Positions 37,423 to 48,000 of a stretch of DNA of 64,000 bases are shown here, one piece after another. Origin of the DNA: Pampus argenteus (lineage: Eukaryota; Chordata; Actinopteri; Scombriformes; Stromateidae); contig CM072873.1 of NCBI GenBank assembly GCA_036937835.1, positions 13,194,001 through 13,258,000 on the forward strand, in the 5' to 3' direction. A program made the translations under genes and the position numbers. The notes under the pieces were generated by a model. That model searched no databases. It had not been told where the DNA came from and saw only the letters and a program-made list of their open reading frames with translations. Position 1 is the stretch's first letter; every line of letters begins with the position of its first letter.

Positions 37423-38330
37423 TGTATACAATCACTAGCTACCGTGCATAGTCTTGTACTGCAGGTGTGAAGCTGCATTCTCGAGGCGACCTTGTTAAAC
37501 AAATTGAGTTTTACTAGAGAAGCTGCAGATGTTTTGTGAAAATTGTGAAACGGTCGGATCATTTACATGCCAGAGACGACAAATATTCAGCATGTTTTGC
37601 TGGTTTAATTCTTGTTGTAAACATAGAAAACCTCTGAAGCTGCATGTAGACCCTCATGTGACTCAAAATGTCCTGAGACTAATGGAATTTGGTCAGCACA
37701 GAGATATATAAGTATTCAGATCCATTACATTAGAAAGGAGAGAAAGAAGGGAAGGAAAAATAGTGTCAAAAGTGTGCTTATATAGAGAACTTGAGTAAAG
37801 TATTTTCCACTATTGGGTCAGGAAAGGCCTTTGATTGACAGGCAGAGTTGAGGTTGCTGATGGGAGAATGATTGATGAGCACTTGACCGAACACTTATTC
37901 AAGCATTTGCATTTGTCTTATCTGGAAATGTATTGTCGCAGCAGAATTAACATTGACGCTAGTTCAAACAGGTCATTAGCACAGAGCTCAGTCAGCGGCA
38001 GCTACGTTACTGAGCACCCAGACTGTCACTTGGACGGAGAAGAGACAATTTACCACAACAAACCGATGACACAGCGGTTTGTCTAAGTAACATCAGAGGC
38101 TGCTCAGAAGAAAAATGCCTCAGAACTACATTCCACACACACACACACACGTGTAACAATATGTTTTCTCTGTGGCGTGAGCACAACTATTTATGGCCTT
38201 GTTTCTGCCAGAGCAGAGACTTTGACACTCAGGGTTTCACATAATCAAGTGAGTGAATATACTATTGATTGATAACAAATACTAACCTCAGATACGTGCT
38301 TCAAGATGGAAATGTGCTTATTTGCTCTTG

Positions 38331-38490
38331 TGGAGAGTTAGGTGAGAAAATACCACTCTCATATTTGTTCATTGTAGCAGGATATTAGTTTAGCTTAGAC
38401 TGTAAACAGAGGAAACAGCTAGCATGGGTCTGTCCAAAGTCACCACGTTATATATCTGACAGTGTGTTTAATTCATACAAAATTGTGACA
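38331..38490. repeat. TTAGCTTAGC-type repeat (family A)
   Basis: Contains GAGAGTTAGGTGAGAAAATA, TACCACTCTCAT, TTTAGCTTAGACTGTAAAC and AGGAAACAGCTAGCATGGGT in the family order. Diverged copy. Confidence 0.5.
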
Positions 38491-38959
38491 AATCACTTTC
38501 ATGCCTGACATGACGAGTATTGAATGTCGATGAGTTTTGTTCTTGTTGTCAACACAGACAACAACTGAAACTACACTTAGACCCTCGAGTGTCTCCAACT
38601 GTCCAATGAAACCAAGACCAATGAAATTCATCAGATTCAAGCAGATGTCATTTTAAGTATATTAAATACATTTAAAGCTTTAATATTATAATATAATAAA
38701 GTTTTTCAGATGGAGTTTTTGCAGCCGGTCATCACAGCATAGACATACAACTGTTTACATGCGATAATAACGATACTAGCATGACCATATTCGACTATGA
38801 ATGAGAAAACAAAGAAATACAAAACAACATACACATGAACATATAGAAAACCTCTTAAGCTGCACTTAAGCCAGTTAGCATGTAACTTCCCATAAAAGCA
38901 AAATGTGTTGGTTTTACATTTTTGTTTGTGTATAAATTGTTCATTAAGAAAACAAAACC

Positions 38960-39060
38960 AAAACTAATTGTTTTCTCCTGTTTCCAGTCTTTATGCTAGG
39001 CTAAGATAATCAGCAGTTGGCTGCTGAGAGTCAATAAATGTATTTCCAAAAACAACCCTA
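38960..39060. repeat. TTAGCTTAGC-type repeat (family A), opposite orientation
   Basis: TGTTTCCAGTCTTTATGCTA followed by GGCTAAG and GTTGGCTGCTGAG is the reverse-complement arm of the same family, about 0.5 kb from the copy at 38.4 kb. Confidence 0.45.
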
Positions 39061-39880
39061 AAGTGCTTCATTAAGTGTTTTGTTTTCTTATTAGCAGAAA
39101 TTCCTTAAATTGAGATTAATGGTTTCCTGCTTGTAGACTTTCCAGATAAGAGTTTTTTTTTTTTTCTAGATAAGCAGTTGCAAACTGATCCAATGCAGAC
39201 ATGTTGCCAAAACATTCAGTTTCTTATGTGGATAGTAAACCAAAGGAAGATTTGGGCCACTGCTGCATAGGAATAACACCACATATTAGTCTTTTGAAAT
39301 TATACTTTTTATATATATATATTTTTAAAGTATTCTAATTATCAGTGTGTTAGTTTTAATGTATGATCTGTGTTTCTTTTCAGTTTTGGGGGCTGACATT
39401 GGTTACAACTGAGACCAGAAAAAATATATAGACATGAGAAACAGTGACAATAATTATCAACTAATGACTTGACTGCACTTAACTAAATATTTGGAAAATA
39501 AATATTTAACAACTTGGAGAAATGTTTATTTAAGTAGTATTTGCTTTACACATGACTCTGGTTAAACTCAACTTTTCACATTTGAAAGCACAGATATATA
39601 TATATAAAACAATTCATTCTCTATCTTAAAGTGATGATTGTTGACAACTTTAATACGTAACCAAACTGACTCCTCTACCAATACATGTTCACATTCCTGT
39701 ACTTCACAGAGGAACGAAGGGTATGGGGTACGTATGCATGGAGACGGTCGGTCAGAAACTACCTACCCCCTCCACCTCCCTGGTGTTCATCCAAACTATT
39801 GTTCCCCCCTGATTGTCTCTACTAGTGTCAATGCAAACTCTCTCTTGGTCAACCCTCCACTGGTCAACCACCCCCCTCAC

Positions 39881-39992
39881 CTCCAGGCTCAGGTCGACGA
39901 AGGCGTAAACATCTGCTCCTGCAGGAGGCCCCGGCAGCCGACAGATGGACAACAACACAGAGGGATAGAGCTCGAGCCTCTGGCCAGGAATT
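39881..39992 (-). other. exon-like segment, unassigned
   Basis: On the minus strand an acceptor (CTTTCCCTCCAG) and a donor (GTGAGG) flank 112 bases that are open in one frame (37 codons after one phase base). The peptide includes ELYPSVLLSICRLPGP and ADVYAFVDLSLE. The block is GC-rich with CpGs in AT-rich DNA. I do not recognise the protein. The plus strand is open as well, so a regulatory block or a decayed exon is possible. No partner exons were identified. Confidence 0.3.
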
Positions 39993-40849
39993 CTGGAGGG
40001 AAAGACAGACAAAAGATGAGGAGTGGGTGAAGACGGGAGGCCATGGTGGCTGCATGTGGGGGGTTAAATAAAGGAAGGAGGAGGAGGAGGTTTATAGAGT
40101 GAAGTGACACATTCTGACAAGGCTGTGAATGTGTTTTAATGGGTGGAGAGGGAGATGAACATTGAGAAGAATTAATATTGGGACGGGATATCTACTTTTT
40201 TTTAGGTATCATAACTGTCGAGTACTGAAAGCTGGCAATGAATGCTTTTTCTTCTTTACCTATTCTCAAATTAGACTGTATCTGAATAAAATTATTATTT
40301 TAGCACTTACAGGCTATTTTATTTTGACAAAGTTGTGTGCTTGTATTTAGGTATCTGCTTTATAATACAAATATTTTTAAAAAAAATTTAAAATCTGTCT
40401 CTTAAATGGAAAAATATTGTTTCCAAGAAACATATGTATAATTCTTAAAATGAGGAATCAAAAAAGTATGTTTTCAGTATTGCTTAATTGGCACAAGCAC
40501 TTAAAAATGTCAATAATTTAATGAAAATATGAAAGACTTGTGTTATATGCTATGATCACTCTCTGTAGACTGTTTTAAATGAGGTGAATGAGTTAAAGAG
40601 ATGAAACGTTGAAGAGAAAATCCATGAAACTAGAAATCAATAGCTATTATGTAAGAAGATACATAGACAGAGATAAACAAAAAAAATATTTTAAACAATA
40701 AAAAACAGTAAGAATGATGAGCCAATACAACTATAGACAATAAAATAGAATATCAACGATTATGGGGTCATGTAGCTGTAAGTATTTTATCATTCTGAAT
40801 GGGCAGAAATGTCCACATATAACTAAATGAACGCACCTTTCAGATTGGT

Positions 40850-41150
40850 CAACATCTCATCTCTCTTCAAATGTACATGTGTAGTAAAACCTCCGCCCCG
40901 CTCACTGTGCTGTAAATTTGCAAATGAGAGTCAGGATTGGTGCATTTGTGTTGAGCTGCTTGTTAAGTGTCTGTCTGTTGATTCTCTGCTCTGAATTGGG
41001 AGAAACAGACCTGCCTCAATGAGAATTTGTGTGTGAAAGCTCTGGGCTGTTTAAAGCCTTTAATAAGCAGATCCTAATCTATGCAGCCTGTGTGCTGTGA
41101 GGCTCAGACTCTGAGAGATGAAGGAAGATCACCGTCATCATCATCATCAA
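40850..41150. promoter_or_regulatory. candidate CNE with palindromic POU site
   Basis: Unique block with the 10-bp palindrome ATTTGCAAAT (40916-40925), a POU-factor-like octamer variant, followed by smooth unique text to about 41150. It is a candidate enhancer in the cdc25b-noto interval. Conservation is untested. Confidence 0.3.
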
Positions 41151-42223
41151 CTGTAGTTACATGTTTTTATGAGTTCATTGTTTCTTCAACATTCAACGGT
41201 TTTTATGTGTAGATTTGAGTGGGAGAATAAATTATCTTTCCTGGTATCTTTCCTTCTTATATTTTTTTATCTGTTGAGCTGAGTTTTTCTCTCAGGCAGG
41301 ATACTGGCCCGGCCTCTTGATCAGAACATGACAAACGATAATCCATCCACTTCTAAAGGCACAGTTACAGATATGTAGTGTATGGATCATTAGGCTGTGC
41401 AGCACCCAATGCAAAGCTTTTAAGTAAAGAATGTAGACAGCAATATCATATGAAAAATACTGAACTTCTCAAATCTATTTTGTCAAACAATAAAAGCTTT
41501 AAATCCCTTTTGTGTCAGAGAGACTGCCCTTTTGTTTGACTGTTAATATGAGTGATAGGCACGTGTGTGTGTGTGTGTGTGTGAGTGCATGTCTTTTTGA
41601 ATATTGCATGGAAAGCAGTTGGCAGCAGTTGAGCTGCCCATCTGTCAGCAGCAGTGCTGGGGCCTCACACACAGAGTTATTAATCATGGATGAGGTCAGA
41701 GATTAAAAGTTAATAGTTCAACAATTATCAAAGGTAAAGTTAATACATGTTCATAAACCCAATAATTAGCAGCACTTGACTATAATGTCCCAACTGATTT
41801 ATTCTATATTTAATACTGGATTAATTGGGTGCAATATCATTCTTCTCTACAGGGGTTAAACATGCTGCTCAGGGGACATTTAGGTAATGTGTTTTTAATT
41901 TGATAAGAGCTTTAGCCAATTTATAAAATAATACTGGCATGAATGCCTTCTCATCTGGGTATTAAGACTAATTTATTGAATTAGTTATTAAAAAAAATAT
42001 GAATTGATTATTATGTTTTAAATGCAAGGTTCACATTGTATTATAAGCAATATAAACGATCATCTAATGGCCAGTACAAGAGGAATGAATACGCAAATTC
42101 CTGGAAACTGTCACTAATAATAATTAAAATTTGTAATAAAATTGCAAAAAGGTGGTATTGCCTTCACAGTGCAAAGGAAATGCCTGGAAGGAAAACCCTG
42201 CTTATTTATTTATTTGTCGTATG

Positions 42224-42237
42224 GTGCCACCTGCCGG
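42224..42237 (-). promoter_or_regulatory. CTCF-like core motif
   Basis: Minus-strand reading CCGGCAGGTGGCAC matches 13 of 14 positions of the CTCF core consensus. Confidence 0.4.
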
Positions 42238-42809
42238 TAGATTGTGGGACTGCAGGTGGAGTCGAACCAAATTCAGGACTACAACAAATTCTAGACTACA
42301 AAAATGGTGGCGACTCAGACACTTCTTTCCCGAACAAAAAGAGATAATACTGCTACTCCTACTACTATTACTGCTAATAATAATGATACAATGTAATTGT
42401 ATACCAGCTTTCATACATAAAATGAAAACATTGAAGGTACTTAACCAATCAAAGGTTGCAAACAAGCAATACAATATAATAAAACTAAGTAAAAAATAAA
42501 ACAAATTTAAATATTTAAAGATTCAGTAAAATAGGAAAAGCAAATGAAAGTCTCCTTAAAACAAGATTTAAAGTACTGTAGGTCTTAAAAGGTTCTTTAA
42601 AATAATTCTAAGGTTTTATGTTAGTATTTATGGGCTTTATTTAGTTTTGGTCCATAATGAGAGGCTCTAGATTTCCACAATAAGACTCATATTCAGTGAT
42701 GGTAATAAACTTAAAAATAAAACAAGTCGGAAGAAAGAGATAAAATCAGAAACAGGTTTATCATGCATGGAGATCTTTCTTCTTTTTGTAAGCAGAAATG
42801 TAAGATAAG

Positions 42810-42835
42810 ATATATATATATATATATATATATAT
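42810..42835. repeat. (TA)n microsatellite
   Basis: A pure TA run of about 13 units is visible in the sequence. Confidence 0.9.
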
Positions 42836-43542
42836 TCTCAACACATTTCTCTGTTAAGCATTTCAGGAGTTTTTTTTTCTCAAGACAGGTTGGACAAAAC
42901 AAGACAGGGGTCGTGTTTTCAGTCCAACAGGCAGATTTAATAGCAGTTAAAAATCAAATATCAAAATGAAAATTAGTAATAGGCCTGGACTGGAAGCAAC
43001 ATAACCTGAATCAGTCATCTTTGAGACTGTTTCAGCTTTCTATAAATAAAAATTTAAAATAAAAAAAAATGCAAAAATTAACATTGCACATTGCCCAAAC
43101 AACCACCAAAGACACAAGCCTCTCCTGCTACACTAAAGTTTACTGACTTTACTTTTATTCTATTTTACCAAAATTCTGTTGAGTTTTGAGTTTTTTGAGT
43201 CTAAATGTTGGTGTGTAGTTTAAGGTGTTTCTGCATCGGTCAAGTGAAGGTGTGTTGCTGGGTTTCCTCCTCACCCGCTCTGCCTCTCCCTCTCTCCTCC
43301 ACCAGATGTCAGCAGATGTTCAGCGACTCTCGTGTCTACCTGTCAGCCTGTGTGTGGTCCTGTTTGAAGTGCTCAGTCTGCTCTTGTAAAATCACTAAAT
43401 TAGTTGCTGTGTCCCTCTCTCTTTGCATAAGTTAAAAGACAGGGAAGTGAGGTGTAATATGCCTTTAGGTGGGCTGTCTGCACTAATTATTGTCCATCAC
43501 AGCCCACAAAGTCATATCTGTCTTTGTTTGGGGTTTCTCCAG

Positions 43543-43664
43543 GGAGACCGCTGCTTTGATCTGCTGCCGGAGGCTCTGATTGTCTTCTGCTACAAGAGAC
43601 CACAGCTAAATTTGGACGACTGTAAACCATCATGCAAAGACACAAACAGGCGTCTCAACCTCAG
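43543..43664 (+). other. exon-like segment, unassigned
   Basis: A pyrimidine-AG acceptor (GGGGTTTCTCCAG) precedes 122 bases open in the frame beginning GDRCFDLLPEALIVFCYKR, followed by AG|GTTTAT, a weak donor. The stretch has codon-like composition but I do not recognise the protein. It could be a decayed exon, a lineage-specific transcript or chance. Confidence 0.25.
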
Positions 43665-44127
43665 GTTTATCTATATACTTATAAGACATTAGAATTAATA
43701 GATTTGGAAACCATTAAGAGACCTTTTCAGTCAACTGTGGATGGAGAAAAAACAAAAATCTTGTTTGGTTTTTTTTTTTTTTTTAAATCTGTTCAGCTAT
43801 ACAGCATATACTTTGAGTGATCAAAACAATTACACAATTGGCCAATAAAGCTGCATCATAACTGAACATTTTTAATATCTTCCACCTCTATTCTGGAGCA
43901 AAAACTAAAATAACTCAATGGCTGCAGCTCCTGAACCACAGTGACTGTATGCATAAACAAGGTCTGTCTAAAAAGGAAACCAAAGTTTAGAAAGTGTCAG
44001 ACACACTCAAGGTGATACAGAAACAGAGCAGAAGGAACACTGAACACTGAAATAGGTTTTTCTTACCATAATCATTCCTCCTGTTCATATTGACATTGGA
44101 AGATCACATAATCCCATAATGCACAGG

Positions 44128-44225
44128 TGATTGGGGCCAAAATCCACAGTCCTCATTCTGTTCCAATAATGTATTTAAAAGTTTATCTGAAGCTAATATG
44201 AAGCTGTGGATTTTGGCCCCAATCA
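44128..44225. repeat. perfect 22-bp inverted repeat (foldback element)
   Basis: The arms at 44128-44149 and 44204-44225 are exact reverse complements (core GGGGCCAAAATCCACAG) separated by 54 bases. The surrounding text (TTTATCTGAAGCTAATATGA) resembles a dispersed percomorph non-autonomous element, so this is probably part of a foldback MITE and not an RNA gene. Confidence 0.7.
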
Positions 44226-44299
44226 TTTACATTGAAAGTGTATTTGAAGGGGATCCTTTAATAGCCAGTGTGAACAGCAGAAATGATTACATTGAGGAA

Positions 44300-45690
44300 A
44301 ACCTCTTCCAGTGTTTATTTGGGCACCTGACTGTTATTTTAAGACAGAAAACTTGTGAACCTTCCCTTTAAATATATTGTTTTCAGTATAAAGACTGAGG
44401 GCAGTATGGGGCTGTAAACAAATTACCATGACATTTCTACAATGCTTGTTCCAGGCGGATTTAAAAAATGGACATTTGGAGATTTTTGTAAACTAACATT
44501 CCTGATTACAACAAAAACACACAGGGTGTAAAGTAGCGAGGAATGGAGAGAAGGACAACTAGCGGATGCTGGTGTCCTAATGAGGTTAGAAAACCAACAA
44601 CTACAGATAATAAACCTCGGACACTTTCTGGTAACATGTTTCAACATGAACATCGGCCTCAGGTCTCTCTTGTCCGCTCCAGCTGACCAGAAAGAAATCA
44701 ACATGTGACCTTAAAATAGTAAATCAGAGTTGTGCATACTGTGCATGGTGGGACATAACGAGCTGATCAGTGTTTGTAGGACTTTCAATACGAACTAATA
44801 GCACAGAGGAGCCTGGGCTTTTCTACAGGTGTGAGATCTGTTTCTCTGTTGATGACAGAACTTGTTTTCATCACCTGCAGCTAATGAGGACCAGGAAGGC
44901 CAAACCATCTTTCATACGCTATTGTCAACAATTATGTTCAGCATTTTCAACCCATTACTTTTTTTCTGTGTCAAATATGTTACATAATGTTAAAGATCAG
45001 TTGGTGCTATTTTGTATTCTTACTCATTAGGTTTTGTGGCTTGCTTTGAAAATACTGAAGTCATATTCTCTGTATTTTTGGGGGGAATTTAGGATTTAGT
45101 TTTACAGATCTACAATTAAAAACTTACACATGATGGGTATTTGTTTGGTTCTAGTGCCTTTAAACTATATATTTTGACGACTCTCAAACCTCTAAAATGA
45201 GTAAATGAGGAAAAAAAGGATTTTTTGCCACAAAAATTGTAGCCCTGGCAGTATAAAGAAGGTTTTGGAATAGCTGTAGGACCTTTATATTGGAAAATAA
45301 GTCACAGAAAATGTGACTGCACAGTTGAATTAATAAAATAAGAAAAGTCTTAATAATTAAAAATATATCAGAGACTTTTCTTTTGATGTCTGGTCAGAAA
45401 ATTTGGGAAATTGTAGTTAGAAGGACATCAAAAATTCAGTTGGGGTTTCTCCAACAGTTTGTTTTATCATTATAGTGTACATTTTACAACATGATGACAT
45501 TTATAGCCTTCCACTTTTTCTCTGCTTTGTTAGTATGTTTGTATTGTATATTCAGACAAGTCTTAACAAATAAAGACTCTGAATTTTGCAGGTCGATGGG
45601 GTCGAACAAAGAGAAACAAAGAGGCGTTCAGCAGGTACATCTTCTGCAATGAGACACTCATCCTGTTGGAAGTTACACAGAAAAAAAAAG
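44300..45690. other. gene-free AT-rich interval
   Basis: No gene is recognised. A short segment at about 45592-45633 has an acceptor- and donor-like border but is too short (about 40 bases) to support. Confidence 0.4.
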
Positions 45691-45699
45691 AAACTACAT

Positions 45700-46050
45700 T
45701 CTCCCTTTCCAACTGAAAACATCCATTAAATGCTCATTACCAGCCAGACTGGGGCTGAGAACAACAGTCTGGTTGAATATGCAGGTTTGTCATCGTTTTC
45801 CTATAAAAGGCCCGAGGAGGTGTGTGGGGGGTCGAGGAAGTGTGGCAGTAATATAAGCAAACAGAGAATGTGAAGAGAGGAAATGGCCTGTCCTAATAAT
45901 CACAGCCCAGGAGCAGCAGTGCATTCAGCTCGCAGCGCCGGGGTGCTCGGCCGCTTTCTGTCTCCTTTCAATGCAGCCGAGCCCAGCAAGCAGCGGTTTA
46001 CGGACAAGCCCTGACACCCACAGGAAGTGTAAACAGAGGTCAAGTGTTAA
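45700..46050 (+). promoter_or_regulatory. orphan promoter-like or CNE block with TATA box
   Basis: Unique, GC-moderate block with a good TATA box (CTATAAAAGGCCCG, TATAAAAGG at 45802-45810) followed by CpG-bearing text (AGCTCGCAGCGCCGGGG near 45930). No open frame follows that I can assign. It could drive a non-coding RNA or be an enhancer. TSS evidence would be needed to choose. Confidence 0.3.
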
Positions 46051-46369
46051 AGTCCAACCCGCCAATTCTCACCTCCATTAAAGGGGGTGTCTCCACAGAC
46101 TCCTCAAAGCACCTGGGGAGGCCACCCGGACCCCCCCCTCCTCTCTTTTTTTTTTTAAACACTGCAACGACTGGTTTCATAAAGCAGCTTCAAAGATCAG
46201 CAAGTAATGAAATGTTGACATCATATATTAATTTTCTGCTTTTATCAAGATACTTTAATTCAAAATTAGATATCATATGCCACCATGTAAAAAAATGAAA
46301 AAAACAACTGTAAACTGATCTTTGGCTTTTTCTGACCATCATACCGAACAGCTTGAGTATGACGGTAAC

Positions 46370-46780
46370 TATAGTAACTATTTAGGTGAAACTGCACAGT
46401 TTTTGTAAATATGCTTTCTTTCTGAGAGTTAGATGACAAGCTATAAAGCTGCAGCAAGTTAGCTTAGCTTAACATAAAGACAGGAAACTGGGGGAAACAT
46501 CTTGCATGAACCTGTCCAAATTTATTTCACATTTGATGGGCTATTTCTTGGCCAGGTGCAGTGATTTCCTGGAATTTTGTCTTCACTGTGTCCCCAGTAA
46601 AAACAACAACTTGTCAATTTTACACCTTTTGGACAGACTATGCTATTCTTCTCCACCCTGTTTCCACTCATAATGATAAGCGAAGATGACTAGTTTCTCT
46701 CGTTTCATATTTAGTGTACAGACATGCGTGTGATTTCTAAGAAATAAACACATTTCCCAAAAAATCCCTTTTACAGGCAA
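46370..46780. repeat. TTAGCTTAGC-type foldback repeat (family A), longest copy
   Basis: The left arm has GAGAGTTAGATGACAAGCTA, AGTTAGCTTAGCTTAACATA and AAAGACAGGAAACTGGGGG. The right arm carries the degenerate reverse complement (CACCCTGTTTCCACTCATAA to TTTAGTGTACAGACATG). The centre has GGGCTATTTCTTGGCCAGG. This is the layout of an inverted-repeat (foldback) non-autonomous DNA element. Confidence 0.55.
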
Positions 46781-47850
46781 TATTTTGAGCCTATTGGTTT
46801 TGCATCAGACAGAAGAGCTAAAATGTTTGTTTTGTGTAATAAATTTGGGTGCTACCACTTTTTTCTTCACTTAACTTGCTATCCCGCACTACCCTTCTGT
46901 ATCTATACGTCCAATAATCCCATCCATCATCTGAAAGACAATACAGTAACACCAGTCTATCAAAATCTGTCCTGAAAAGGAAGCTACGCTATGAAACTCA
47001 AATGGTGTTTTGTACAGATCTGTCTATTTTTAAAACTAAGTAACTCATTAGATCTCCTGCTTTCTGATGTAGAAATCAGCTGGTCAACTAGATTTTTTTT
47101 TCTGTATAAATCTTGCCATTACTGCAGGTCGTGGTGGTGTTGTGGCCTGTATTTAGTGTCAGACAGCGTGAATACACACATGCTCTGTTCCCAGGACGGG
47201 ACACTCAACAGATACCGTTCAGAGAGAAAGTTAATCCCTCATTAAGTTGGTAATGACATGGACAGTCATTTCTGTGAATGGAGGCCACTATTAGCCCAGA
47301 GGAGAGCAGCTTGTACAGTAGCAATTCACAGCACTGGTGTCGATGCTAATGGTTGGAGAACCAAGCTGCAGTGGCTGGAGGTCCTCCCTCGTGCCACACG
47401 TGCAAATGGAAAACACACAAAATCTGCATAGTGACATGCAAAAGAGACAGTTTTTAATGTTAGAATTAGTCAATTCATTTCACATTGGAGTTTAAACTGG
47501 AGTTATTTCTTCACTTTCCAAGCATATGTTTTGGTCGTTGTAAATTGTATGTGGTATCATTTTGTGTGAAAATAGATAAGTTAAGTTACTATATTCATTC
47601 ACAGATAGAAAGACTCCAGGTTTAATGTAGCCCATCTTATCAAAAACAGCAGAGCTGCAGAGTTTGGAGAAGATTGGTGAAGAGATATAAAATCACACTT
47701 CTCTCTCTCTCATCACTTTAAGTTTCAGTGCTGTACGGTGAAATTAACCACATGCAGTCACAGTACTTGACACATGAACTGCTGATTGCTAATGAGGTGC
47801 TAATTATTAAGCCTGTAAGGTATCTTTTACAGAGCTGTAGACTTGAGACT
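46781..47850. other. gene-free interval
   Basis: No gene is recognised. An acceptor-like TTACTGCAG near 47128 is followed by an open frame of about 40 codons with no family match; I treat it as chance. Confidence 0.35.
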
Positions 47851-47856
47851 TGACTC

Positions 47857-48000
47857 CAGACTAGGTCTCCAACAATTGATTATTGATGATTTGAGTCCAA
47901 AGATAGTCCAAAACCCAAAGATAACATGTTTATTATCATAAGGATGTATACAATCCAAATAATATTCATATTTGGGAAAACTCCAGTCGATTGACTTGCA
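47857..48000. repeat. hAT-like MITE copy (family B), decayed
   Basis: CAACAATTGATTATTGATGA, AGTCCAAAACCCAAAGATAA and AATATTCATATTTGGGAAAA follow the internal order of the family B element. Confidence 0.45.

Larger units (their letters stand above)
34840..38320. other. gene-free intergenic DNA
   Basis: AT-rich sequence with GT and CA microsatellites and no recognisable gene. Frames such as 35095-35427 and 36183-36401 (minus) have no splice or family support. Confidence 0.4.
41151..43200. other. gene-free AT-rich interval
   Basis: No gene is recognised. Contains GT (41564-41582) and TA microsatellites and a CTCF-like motif. Confidence 0.4.

Noticed and set aside
47129..47253. Acceptor-like TTACTGCAG followed by about 40 open codons
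   Set aside because: Two phases are open, no donor or partner exon is seen, and a frame this short is expected by chance.
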